From contig CBDCJX010000011.1 of NCBI GenBank assembly GCA_965218045.1, positions 1-64,000 of the forward strand: a stretch of 64,000 bases of DNA. Direction: 5' to 3'. Origin of the DNA: CAVRCA01 sp965218045. Its GTDB lineage: Bacteria; Pseudomonadota; Alphaproteobacteria; Acetobacterales; Acetobacteraceae. Position numbers and translations under genes: made by a program. Positions within the stretch are counted from its first letter, which is position 1; every line of letters starts with the position of its first letter. Under the pieces are notes generated by a model. That model saw only the letters and a program-made list of their open reading frames with translations. It was not told where the DNA came from and searched no databases. This document shows, one piece after another, positions 36,011-43,500 of the stretch.

Positions 36011-36901
36011 TCAAGCAAGTTTGGGGGCGCGCGACTTGTAGGGTCCGCGCACCTTCGGCGCTGCGGTAGCCTCGGCCTTCTCGATCAGTGCCACGATATC
36101 CTTCATCTCCCAAAGCCGATCGGTCAGGCCCGCAGCCATAGCAGGCGTAACCCGGAGCGTCTTGTGGATACGGACGAAGTTGTAGAACGTACAGTGCAAC
36201 GCTACCGCATGGGCGTGGTTCTCAATCTTCTTGCTAAAAGCGTTTGTCAGTCGAGTGAAGCGGCGCATGTGCATCCGCATGGTTAGGTTCTGACGCTCGA
36301 CGTAGGATGTGCTGACATGCTTCCGATCGGGCCTACCCTCAACGCGCGTCTTGATAGCACCCGTGCATTCGGCCGGGCTGTAGCGGCCAGACGGGCCGGG
36401 CGAATCACCGTAGAGTTTCACGAGCTGGGCATAGTCCACGTCGGCTCCAAACGCGCCCTCAACGGCGTTGAGATAAGCCTTCAGGCCATCCGTGGTGAGC
36501 TGCACCCGATTGGCAAGCCGGGTAGCTACATCCTCCATGAACACGTGCGCATAGCCGGCGTCTCGGCCGCCAACTAGCCAAGAAATCAGCAACTTCGAGT
36601 CTGCTTCCAGGGCGGTCCAAGTCCAGGTGTCGCCAGCCTCTTCAGGTGCTGCCTTGGCAGTCGCGACATTCTTCTGCTTCGCGTAGGTGAAGGACCAAAT
36701 CTCATCGCACTGGACGCGCTTCGCACAGACCTTCTGGACCGTCCTGTCGTGGAATGCCTGGCAAACACGGCCAGCATCGATCAGGAGCTTAGTCACGGTG
36801 TCCAGGCTCACGCCGGTTATGCGGCTGATCGCGCGGAGACTACTTCCCTCGCAGAGAAGCGTCAGGATGGTGGCGCGCTTCTCGGCGGGGAGCTTGTTCA
36901 T
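36011..36901 (-). CDS. IS1-family transposase
   Basis: This intact 296-residue transposase has an N-terminal helix-turn-helix (LRAISRITGVSLDTVTKLL), the first Asp in VQCDEIWSF, the second in LTTDGLKAY, and Glu in SYVERQNLTMRM. HNH-like spacing HAVALHCTFYNFVRIHKTL follows. It matches the single-frame IS1-type transposases common in alphaproteobacteria, rather than the two-frame IS1 of enterobacteria. No terminal repeats are found close to the gene; the nearest are the 22-bp repeats that bound the larger unit. Confidence 0.85.
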   Translation of the reverse strand: MNKLPAEKRATILTLLCEGSSLRAISRITGVSLDTVTKLLIDAGRVCQAFHDRTVQKVCAKRVQCDEIWSFTYAKQKNVATAKAAPEEAGDTWTWTALEADSKLLISWLVGGRDAGYAHVFMEDVATRLANRVQLTTDGLKAYLNAVEGAFGADVDYAQLVKLYGDSPGPSGRYSPAECTGAIKTRVEGRPDRKHVSTSYVERQNLTMRMHMRRFTRLTNAFSKKIENHAHAVALHCTFYNFVRIHKTLRVTPAMAAGLTDRLWEMKDIVALIEKAEATAAPKVRGPYKSRAPKLA

Positions 36902-36947
36902 GGACCCATTCTAACTTACCCAATCCTTTAGTCAAGCATTTCCACTA

Positions 36948-37001
36948 GTTTAACGTAAACGCTAATGCGATATTGACATCGCGGGCGCGTGCCCCTATCC
37001 C
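36948..37001 (+). promoter_or_regulatory. Possible promoter/operator of the XRE-ImmA gene
   Basis: TTGACA (36973-36978) and TATCCC (36996-37001) are 17 bases apart. A 13-base palindrome, GTTTAACGTAAAC (36948-36960), lies upstream of the -35 box in the region shared with the divergent transposase. The HTH protein may bind it to control both genes. Confidence 0.4.
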
Positions 37002-37023
37002 TTCTATTCAGGGGGTTATAGAG

Positions 37024-38139
37024 ATGACGGACACTGACATAGCAAAATCTCCCGGCGCGCTGGTCCGCGAGATCATGGAAGCCAAGGGCTGGAATCAGAC
37101 CGATCTCGCATATGCGCTCGGAGCGACAACTGCGTCAGTGAATCAGATTTTGGGCGACAAGCGCGGGATCAGCCATAACATGGCGCGCGCTTTGAGCGCT
37201 GCGCTGGACCATCCCGCCGAAACGTTTGCGCGGCTTCAGGCCGACTGGGATGTCCGCAACGCCGACCAGCCAGAACCTGCCATATCGGCTCGGGCGCGCA
37301 TCCTGTCGCGATATCCTTTGCGGGAGATGGTGAGGCGAGGCTGGATCGATCCTGAGCACGGCGAGGGATCGCTTGAAGAACAGGTGTGCCGTTTCTTCGG
37401 GGTAGGGACGCTGGAGGAAATTCCCCATCTCGCTCACTCAGCGAAGAAGACCGTCTACGAAGATGTGCCGCCGCCCCAATTGGCATGGCTTTTTCGCGTC
37501 CGCCAAATCGCATCTGAAATGGCAGTTGAGCCTTACTGCCGGGCAAAGCTGGAAGAGACAATCGAAAGCTTCAAGCAACTCCGGAACGGCCCCGATGCGG
37601 TACGGTTCGTTCCGCGTCTTCTACACATGGCGGGTGTTCGTTTCGTGGTAGTCGAAGGGCTCCCGCATAGTAAGATCGATGGCGTCTGCTTGTGGCTTAA
37701 CGACCGTTCTCCGGTCATTGGCATGTCCCTTCGTGCCGACCGTATAGACAACTTTTGGTTTGTTCTCCGGCACGAGTGCGCTCATGTTCTTCATGGGCAC
37801 GGCCGGCAAGCGCCGATGCTGGATGCAGACATGGACATCAACGACCAGTCTTTGATTAGCGAGGAAGAACGAGTTGCCAATTCGGAGGCGGCGGATTTCT
37901 GCGTTCCGACTGAAAAGATGCAGTCCTTTTATCTTCGCAAACGACCAATGTTCCCTGATCGTGAGGTAATGGCCTTCGCAAAGCGGATGCAGGTGCATCC
38001 GGGTTTGGTTGTGGGCCAATTGCATCGCATTCTGAGTCGTTACGACTTGCTGCGCGCACATCTTGTGAAGATACGCAGGTGCCTTGCTAGGTCGATGATG
38101 ATGGACGGCTGGGGCGATACCGTCCCGGTTGATCGGTAA
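37024..38139 (+). CDS. XRE-family HTH protein fused to an ImmA/IrrE metallopeptidase domain
   Basis: This is a 371-residue two-domain protein. Residues 8-70 form a HigA/XRE helix-turn-helix (GWNQTDLAYALGATTASVNQ). From about 150 the protein is an ImmA/IrrE-type zinc peptidase with HECAH at residues 250-254 and a downstream helix rich in Glu for the third ligand (EERVANSEAADF). Such fusions act as regulators that cleave partner repressors (ImmA, IrrE) or as antitoxins of HigBA-like pairs. The GTG-started gene 12 bases downstream is the natural partner. The ATG at 37024 follows a GGGGG site. Codon use is less GC-biased than in the neighbouring chromosome. Confidence 0.85.
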   Translation: MTDTDIAKSPGALVREIMEAKGWNQTDLAYALGATTASVNQILGDKRGISHNMARALSAALDHPAETFARLQADWDVRNADQPEPAISARARILSRYPLREMVRRGWIDPEHGEGSLEEQVCRFFGVGTLEEIPHLAHSAKKTVYEDVPPPQLAWLFRVRQIASEMAVEPYCRAKLEETIESFKQLRNGPDAVRFVPRLLHMAGVRFVVVEGLPHSKIDGVCLWLNDRSPVIGMSLRADRIDNFWFVLRHECAHVLHGHGRQAPMLDADMDINDQSLISEEERVANSEAADFCVPTEKMQSFYLRKRPMFPDREVMAFAKRMQVHPGLVVGQLHRILSRYDLLRAHLVKIRRCLARSMMMDGWGDTVPVDR

Positions 38140-38150
38140 GGATCAGGCGA

Positions 38151-38642
38151 GTGGCAAACTACAAGGAACAGGTTCGCCAAATCTGGCAGCGATACCGTGA
38201 AGAGGTTTCCACCGATCCTGTGGAGCTACGCGAGGTAGCCTACTGGGCAATCTCGAAGGGGCTGTGGAAACCAAGGCCAGTAGACCTCAGCGCCAGCCTA
38301 GCGAACGATTTGGCGGACGCCTTAAGGGAAGAAACCCGAACCGACACCAAGGGCCGACGCTACCGGGCCAACATTCCGGTCCGGACCCGGGGTAACAACG
38401 GCCTCCCGCTGTTCGTGTGGGGCGATATAGATGACGCACCAAGACCGCACGTGGAGAAGAGCGTTCAGCAGGAGCGGCGATCCATCGCCAACGACTGCTA
38501 CGCGCTCGCCATGAAGATTGACCACTACAACGACGCGCACCCCGACGAGGAGCCGTTGCAGGGCATCTTCGACTTCACGGATGACGTGGAGGAGATGAAG
38601 ATAGAGGACGGTTTGGACGACGACGATGAGGCAGCAGCCTAG
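38151..38642 (+). CDS. Hypothetical protein paired with the XRE-ImmA gene
   Basis: This 163-residue protein starts at GTG 38151 after GGATCAGG. It begins MANYKEQVRQIWQRYREEV and carries a basic middle (TKGRRYRANIPVRTRGNNG). A mixed helical region follows (QQERRSIANDCYALAMKIDHY), then a strongly acidic tail (DDVEEMKIEDGLDDDDEAAA). No known domain is recognised. It is cotranscribed with the HTH-metallopeptidase and may be its toxin, substrate or effector. Its stop overlaps the stop of the convergent basic gene by two bases. Confidence 0.7.
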   Translation: MANYKEQVRQIWQRYREEVSTDPVELREVAYWAISKGLWKPRPVDLSASLANDLADALREETRTDTKGRRYRANIPVRTRGNNGLPLFVWGDIDDAPRPHVEKSVQQERRSIANDCYALAMKIDHYNDAHPDEEPLQGIFDFTDDVEEMKIEDGLDDDDEAAA

Positions 38643-38860
38643 TCGCCCTTCTTCCAACGCACGATGGCGGCAATCCGAGCGATTTCAGCCCGCTGCTCAG
38701 GTGTCAGCGCCTTCGCCCGTGCTGGTCCACCAACGGCACCCGCCTTTCGGGCGCGAGCCTCATGCGCTGTCGGTTCGTCGCTGGCTTGGCCGGTCGCTAA
38801 GTCCACAATTGCCTTAGCGAGCTGGTTAGGATCACGGGGGCGCTTCGGGTGTTTTGCCAT
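38639..38860 (-). CDS. Small basic histone H1-like protein
   Basis: This 73-residue protein is rich in Lys/Arg/Ala: it starts MAKHPKRPRDPNQLAKAIVD and contains GAVGGPARAKALTPEQRAEI, ending RWKKGD. It resembles the small H1-like or AT-hook-like proteins often found next to ImmA-type genes on mobile DNA. Nucleic-acid binding is plausible. The gene is convergent with the acidic-tailed partner, and the two stop codons overlap. An in-frame ATG at 38884 is an alternative start. Confidence 0.65.
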   Translation of the reverse strand: MAKHPKRPRDPNQLAKAIVDLATGQASDEPTAHEARARKAGAVGGPARAKALTPEQRAEIARIAAIVRWKKGD

Positions 38861-38925
38861 ATCCGGAGAATACCCGACCTTCATCCGTGCGTCGCAAGCA
38901 TTCCGGAATCGGACGGCGGCCGCAG

Positions 38926-38947
38926 GATTTCAAACTAGGGCACTACC
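38926..38947 (-). repeat. Right 22-bp terminal inverted repeat
   Basis: Reads GATTTCAAACTAGGG and ends CACTACC on the plus strand. It is the exact reverse complement of 35424-35445, located about 65 bases beyond the H1-like gene start. Confidence 0.85.
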
Positions 38948-39048
38948 GCAACACGACACAGCTTGACATTCACCCGCGTTCTATACTACGGAGCCGGAAT
39001 GGTTCGCTTGGTTGCGAGCTTGACCTGAACAATCGACACGGTGCTTTG

Positions 39049-39705
39049 ATGGTCCGGGACACGTTCGCCGGGGTTGGCGTGGCGATGGCGCTCACAGCGT
39101 GCGTCTGCACCAGCGCCCAAGCGGCGGTGCAGACCTATCTGACGCCGGCCGCGTTCAACCAGGCGGCCAACAACCTGACCACATACACGATTCCCGGACC
39201 ACCGACCAATAGCCTCGCTTCCTACACGCTCGGGCCGCTGACCTTCGTCAGCCAGGGTCTCCTCTTCATCGTCGACGATGGCGCGTATGGCGATGGCATC
39301 CCATATATCGACGCCTTGTCCCCCGCCCCCGTCGTTCCGGGGATCAACCTGTTCGTCAGTGCCGGCGGCCCGTCGGCGTTGAGCTTCCTGTTCGCGGATT
39401 TCGACGCGGCCCGTCCGATCGACATCGCGGTGGACGGGTCGCTCGTCGCCACGGTGATCGCCGGACCGTCGCTGTTCGGCGCGCCGCAGCCCAACGTGGG
39501 GTTCATCGGACTGACCTCGAGCAGCCCGATCGCGTCGGTCACGTTCCGCAACCCGTTCGGCTTCGAGACCGACATTCTCGGCTTCCAGGCTGGCAACGCC
39601 AACGTCGTGGCAGTACCGGAGCCCGCCACGTTCGCGCTGTTGTCGACCGGGCTGCTCGGGCTGGGCCTGACCCGGCGCCGCGGCCACAAGCCGAACCCCG
39701 CCTGA
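39049..39705 (+). CDS. PEP-CTERM exported surface protein
   Basis: This 218-residue protein has a signal peptide (VGVAMALTACVCTSAQA) and a beta-rich body. The classical PEP-CTERM sorting tail is VPEPATFALLSTGLLGLGL followed by TRRRG. Such proteins are processed by exosortase and end up in exopolysaccharide or biofilm matrix. No exosortase gene is in this window. The ATG at 39049 is favoured; TTG 39046 is possible. It follows directly after the right inverted repeat of the mobile unit. Confidence 0.85.
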   Translation: MVRDTFAGVGVAMALTACVCTSAQAAVQTYLTPAAFNQAANNLTTYTIPGPPTNSLASYTLGPLTFVSQGLLFIVDDGAYGDGIPYIDALSPAPVVPGINLFVSAGGPSALSFLFADFDAARPIDIAVDGSLVATVIAGPSLFGAPQPNVGFIGLTSSSPIASVTFRNPFGFETDILGFQAGNANVVAVPEPATFALLSTGLLGLGLTRRRGHKPNPA

Positions 39706-39708
39706 GCC

Positions 39709-41034
39709 TCAGCCGCCGGACAATCCCGGGATCGGCACGCCGAACGTCTGCAACAGCAACACGGCGTTGAGGCACAGGATGATCACCGTCCCCGCGATCG
39801 CCGCGATGTCCGTCATCCGGCTGTTGGCGAACTCGCCCATCAGCGCGCGATTGCGGGTGAACAACACCAGCGCGATCATCGGGATCGGCAGCGCGAACGA
39901 CAGCACGACCTGGCTCAGCACCAACGCGTAGGTCGCGTTCACCCCCATCGCGACCACCACGAAGGCCGGCACCATGGTCACCAGGCGCCGCACCCAGATC
40001 GGGATGCGGAAGCCGACGAAGCCTTGCATGATCATCTGCCCGGCCATGGTACCGACGGCCGAGGAGGAAATCCCCGAGGCCATCAGCGATACCAGGAACA
40101 CGCCGGCGGCCCCCGCGCCGAGCAGTGGCGTGAGTGTGTGATAGGCGGTCTCGATCTCGGCCACGTCGCTGTGGACCTGATGGAACGCCGCCGCGGCCAT
40201 CATCACCATCGCCATGTTGACCACCCCGGCGAGGGCGAGGGCGACGACGCACTCCCGGTTCGAGAAGCGCAGCAGCAGCCGGCGTTGGCGCGGATCGGCG
40301 CCGGGCGCGCGGTGCTGTGTCAGGCCAGAATGGAGGTAGACCGCATGCGGCATGACGGTGGCGCCGATGATGCCAACCGAGATGGTCAGCGCCGTGCTAT
40401 CCGGCATGGCGGGTATGATCAGGCCCAGCCCGGCCTGGCCCCATGCGACCGGGGCGATGAACATCTCGATCAGGTAGCAGAGGCCGATCACGCCGACGAG
40501 CGCGCCGATGATCAGCTCCATCGGACGAAAGCCACGGCTGTCGAACATCAGGATGCCGTAGGTGACGATGGCGGTGACCGCCATGCCGGCGAGCAGGGGC
40601 AGCCCGAACAGCAGCGATAGGCCGATGGCGCCGCCGAGGAACTCGGCGAGATCGGTGGCCATGGCCGCCACCTCGCTCACCGCCCATGCCGAGTAACGCA
40701 CCGGCGGCGAGAACTGCTCGCGGCACATCTCCGCCAGGTTGCGGCCGGTGACGATGCCGAGCTTGGCGGAGAGCGCCTGGAACAGCATGGCGATCAGGTT
40801 GGCCATCAGCACCACCCAGAGCAGGGTGTAGCCGAACCGCGACCCGGCCTGGATGTTGGTCGCGAAGTTGCCCGGGTCCATGTAGGCGATCGAGGCGATC
40901 ACCGCCGGCCCGGCGAACAGGAAGGCGGAGCGGGCGCCGCCGCGACGGCCGGCCAAGACCTCGCGAATAGCCGCATCCGTGCGATCGGAGAGGTTCCGCC
41001 TCGATCTCACGCCAGAAGCTGCGACTTCGCTCAT
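39709..41034 (-). CDS. mntH: NRAMP-family Mn2+/Fe2+ transporter
   Basis: This 441-residue proton-coupled divalent metal symporter has about eleven membrane segments. The metal-binding DPGN motif is in YMDPGNFATNIQAG (first helix) and the MPH motif in TVMPHAVYLHSG (sixth helix). It imports manganese, and possibly iron, across the inner membrane. It lies 115 bases downstream of zur on the same strand but has its own promoter-like sequence. Length and motifs are complete. Confidence 0.93.
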   Translation of the reverse strand: MSEVAASGVRSRRNLSDRTDAAIREVLAGRRGGARSAFLFAGPAVIASIAYMDPGNFATNIQAGSRFGYTLLWVVLMANLIAMLFQALSAKLGIVTGRNLAEMCREQFSPPVRYSAWAVSEVAAMATDLAEFLGGAIGLSLLFGLPLLAGMAVTAIVTYGILMFDSRGFRPMELIIGALVGVIGLCYLIEMFIAPVAWGQAGLGLIIPAMPDSTALTISVGIIGATVMPHAVYLHSGLTQHRAPGADPRQRRLLLRFSNRECVVALALAGVVNMAMVMMAAAAFHQVHSDVAEIETAYHTLTPLLGAGAAGVFLVSLMASGISSSAVGTMAGQMIMQGFVGFRIPIWVRRLVTMVPAFVVVAMGVNATYALVLSQVVLSFALPIPMIALVLFTRNRALMGEFANSRMTDIAAIAGTVIILCLNAVLLLQTFGVPIPGLSGG

Positions 41035-41066
41035 ATGGACTGCGTCTCGTAATGCCGATGCGGGAA

Positions 41067-41094
41067 AATGTATCTCTGGCTACATAAAGGTCAA
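41067..41094 (-). promoter_or_regulatory. mntH promoter with overlapping inverted repeat
   Basis: On the minus strand, TTGACC (41089-41094) and TACATT (41067-41072) are 16 bases apart, about 30 bases before the mntH ATG. The inverted repeat ATGTA-N8-TACAT (41068-41085) covers the -10 box and spacer, placing a bound metal repressor (MntR-, Mur- or Fur-like) over the promoter. Confidence 0.55.
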
Positions 41095-41149
41095 TGGGCA
41101 CGATATCAGGGTCACGTATGAGCAATTTCCGCGACCGGGCCAATCCGCG

Positions 41150-41641
41150 TCACGTCGCGCGCCCGCACGGCGCACAGATCCCCTCGACCTCGACCGTCGA
41201 GCCGAGCGGGGTGAAGCCATGCACGCTTGCCGCGCCGGCCAGCGCGCGGCCGATCGCGGCATCCTCCACCTCGGTCACCTGGCCGCAGCGCTTGCAGATC
41301 AGGAATTGCACCGCGTGCGGCGCGCATTCGGCGTGCGGCACCTCCGCGTGCTCCAGGCGATGGACGCAGCCAACAAAGGCGGCCAGGCGCTCGACCTTGT
41401 GGATCAATCCCTGCTCGAGCAGGAATTCGAGCGCGCGATACACGGTGGGTGGCGCGGCCCCCTTGTGGTGCGCGCGCAGGCGGTCGAGCAGGTCGTAGGC
41501 GCCGGCCGGCTTCGCACTGTCGAGCACCAGCCCGAGCACCTGGCGACGCAGCTCGGTCAGCCGCGTGCCACGCCCCTCGCACATGGTCTCGGCCTGTTCC
41601 AGCAACCGCGATGTGCGGACCGAGAAGCCGACCTCTGCCAA
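41150..41641 (-). CDS. zur: Fur-family zinc uptake regulator
   Basis: This 163-residue Fur-family repressor has a winged helix in the first half (LTELRRQVLGLVL, then APPTVYRALEFLL). The structural zinc site is two Cys pairs (CKRCG and CAPCG). The metal-sensing His/Cys residues lie in CVHRLEHAEVPHAECAPH. It is divergent from a zinc ABC transporter with a Zur-like palindrome between, so Zur rather than Fur is the best assignment. With zinc bound it should repress znuACB and perhaps itself. Confidence 0.9.
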   Translation of the reverse strand: MAEVGFSVRTSRLLEQAETMCEGRGTRLTELRRQVLGLVLDSAKPAGAYDLLDRLRAHHKGAAPPTVYRALEFLLEQGLIHKVERLAAFVGCVHRLEHAEVPHAECAPHAVQFLICKRCGQVTEVEDAAIGRALAGAASVHGFTPLGSTVEVEGICAPCGRAT

Positions 41642-41714
41642 CCCATGCTCCTGCCAACTGCCCGGCCGCTAGCTTAGCACGGCGGTGGCGCGTGCCTGGA
41701 CATCGGCGAGGTCT

Positions 41715-41731
41715 ACGTTATAGCATAACGT
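41715..41731. promoter_or_regulatory. Zur-box-like operator
   Basis: ACGTTAT-AGC-ATAACGT is a perfect 7-bp inverted repeat. Its GTTAT/ATAAC core is the pattern known for alphaproteobacterial and enterobacterial Zur boxes. It lies 21 bases before the znuA GTG and 74 bases from the zur start. Confidence 0.75.
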
Positions 41732-41751
41732 TTCTGCTGTGAGGAGCCGGG

Positions 41752-42666
41752 GTGTTCATCTTGAGATTCGGCCTCGGCCCGCTGCTTGCATCCCTGCTGC
41801 TTGGCGGCGTGGCGTGGGCGCAGAGCCCGGCGGGGCCGCAATCGGGGCCGCCGTTTCGCATCGTCGCGGCGGAGAATTTCTATGCCGACGTCGCCGAGCA
41901 GATCGCCGGACCACATGCGACGGTCACCAGCATTTTGCGCAACTCCGACCAGGACCCGCATTTGTTCGAGGCGAGCCCATCGGTCGCGCGTGCGCTCTTC
42001 GCCGCCCGGATCGTCGTCTATAACGGCCTCGGCTATGACCCCTGGGTGGCCAAGCTGCTGGGCGCGGGCTCCGGGCAGCCACGGGTGATCCTGGTCGCCG
42101 ACCTGCTGCACAAGCCGGAGGGTGCCAATCCCCACCTGTGGTACGACCCGGCCGCCATGCCGGCCTATGCCGAGGCGCTGACCGCCGACCTCGTCGCGGC
42201 TGATCCGGCGCACGCGGCCGAATACAACGGGGGGCGGCAGCGCTTCCTCGGCTCGCTGCGGCCGTTGCAGGCCAAAATCGCCGAGCTGCGGCGCAAATAC
42301 GCCGGCGCGCCGGTCACCGCGACCGAGCCGGTGTTCGGCTACATGGCTGCCGCACTCGGCCTGGAGATGCGCAACGAGCGCTTCCAGCTCGCGGTGATGA
42401 ACAACACCGAGCCGAGTGCCGCCGACGTCGCGGCGTTCGAGACCGATCTGCGCCAGCGCAAGGTGAGGGCGCTGATCTACAACAGCCAGGCGACCAACAC
42501 CGCCGCCAAACGCCTGCTGCGCCTCGCGGTGGCGGCGAGGCTGCCGGTGGTCGGGGTGACGGAGACCGAGCCGAACGGCCGCACCTACCAGTCCTGGATG
42601 CTCGGCCAGCTCGACGATCTGGACCGGGCGTTGTCGAGCTCTGCCGGCGTCAGCCAGCCCCGATGA
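41752..42666 (+). CDS. znuA: Zinc ABC transporter substrate-binding protein
   Basis: This 304-residue periplasmic cluster A-I binding protein has a signal peptide (LLASLLLGGVAWAQ). Metal ligands are in SDQDPHLFE and ANPHLWYDP, with a third near ATEPVFGYM. It lacks the long His-rich loop seen in Escherichia coli ZnuA. GTG at 41752 follows GAGGAG. It is first in the znuA-znuC-znuB operon behind a Zur-like box, so it should be made under zinc starvation. Confidence 0.9.
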   Translation: MFILRFGLGPLLASLLLGGVAWAQSPAGPQSGPPFRIVAAENFYADVAEQIAGPHATVTSILRNSDQDPHLFEASPSVARALFAARIVVYNGLGYDPWVAKLLGAGSGQPRVILVADLLHKPEGANPHLWYDPAAMPAYAEALTADLVAADPAHAAEYNGGRQRFLGSLRPLQAKIAELRRKYAGAPVTATEPVFGYMAAALGLEMRNERFQLAVMNNTEPSAADVAAFETDLRQRKVRALIYNSQATNTAAKRLLRLAVAARLPVVGVTETEPNGRTYQSWMLGQLDDLDRALSSSAGVSQPR

Positions 42667-42690
42667 GCGAACCCTGATGAGCGAACCGCG

Positions 42691-43500
42691 ATGAACGCGA
42701 TCGAGTTCGCGGGCGTCGATCTTTCCCTCGGCCGCCGGACCATTCTCGCCGACGCCGGGTTCGCCATCGCGGAGGGCGAGTTCGTCGGCGTGCTCGGGCC
42801 GAACGGCGCCGGCAAGACCACGATGATGCGGGCGATCCTCGGCCTGGTTGCGCCACAGCGCGGCGCCGTGACCGTGCTCGGCCGCAAGGTGACGCGCGGC
42901 AATCCCGCGATCGGCTACCTGCCGCAAACCAGAGGGGCGGCGGCGCCCCGGCTGCGTGGCCGCGATTTCGCCGCCGCCGCCGTCGGCGGGCATCGCTGGG
43001 GGCTGCCGATCCTCGCCGCGCCCGAGCGCGCGCAACTCGACTGGGCCTTGGCGATGGTCGACGCCGAGGCGCTCGCCACAAGACCGCTCGGCGAACTCTC
43101 GGGCGGCGAGCGGCAGCGCTTGCTGCTGGCGCAGGCGCTGCTCGGCCGGCCGCGCATCCTGCTGCTCGACGAGCCGCTGATCAGCCTCGACCCGCACCAT
43201 CAGCGCGGCGTCATCGCGCTGGCGCGGCGGCTGCAACGCGAGCTCGGCATCACCGTCCTGTTCAGCGCCCATGAGCTCAACCCGCTGCTCGGCGCGCTCG
43301 ATCGCGTGCTCTACCTCGGCAGCGGTCATGCCGCCCTTGGCACCGTCGACGAGGTGATCACCGGGCCGGTGCTGTCGCGCCTCTACGGCTCGGCGATCGA
43401 GGTGGTGCGGGTCGGCGGGCGAGTGTTCGTGATGTCCGGCGAGCACGACCTCGAACGCGACGCGCATCGGCACGAGCACGAACACGGGCACGCGCACTGA
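42691..43500 (+). CDS. znuC: Zinc ABC transporter ATP-binding protein
   Basis: This 269-residue ABC ATPase has Walker A GPNGAGKTT, signature LSGGERQRLLLAQALL, Walker B ILLLDEP and the switch His in FSAHELN. The C-terminus ends in a histidine-rich tail (RHEHEHGHAH) that could bind zinc at the membrane face. Two tiny overlapping reading frames (42663-42694) link the znuA stop to its ATG. The stop overlaps znuB (TGATG). Confidence 0.92.
   Translation: MNAIEFAGVDLSLGRRTILADAGFAIAEGEFVGVLGPNGAGKTTMMRAILGLVAPQRGAVTVLGRKVTRGNPAIGYLPQTRGAAAPRLRGRDFAAAAVGGHRWGLPILAAPERAQLDWALAMVDAEALATRPLGELSGGERQRLLLAQALLGRPRILLLDEPLISLDPHHQRGVIALARRLQRELGITVLFSAHELNPLLGALDRVLYLGSGHAALGTVDEVITGPVLSRLYGSAIEVVRVGGRVFVMSGEHDLERDAHRHEHEHGHAH

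Larger units (their letters stand above)
35424..38947. mobile_element. Inverted-repeat-bounded IS1-family-type unit with cargo
   Basis: A 22-base sequence at 35424-35445, beginning GGTAGTGCCCTAG, occurs as a perfect reverse complement at 38926-38947. Both are oriented with GGTAGTG outward, as transposon ends would be. Between them lie an IS1-family transposase and four other genes on both strands. The interior is visibly less GC-rich than the surrounding chromosome. No target duplication is present at the borders. The interpretation as one transposable unit of 3.5 kb is an inference. Confidence 0.6.

Noticed and set aside
38963..38987. Promoter TTGACA...TATACT before the PEP-CTERM gene
   Set aside because: The spacer is only 13 bases, too short for a sigma-70 promoter.
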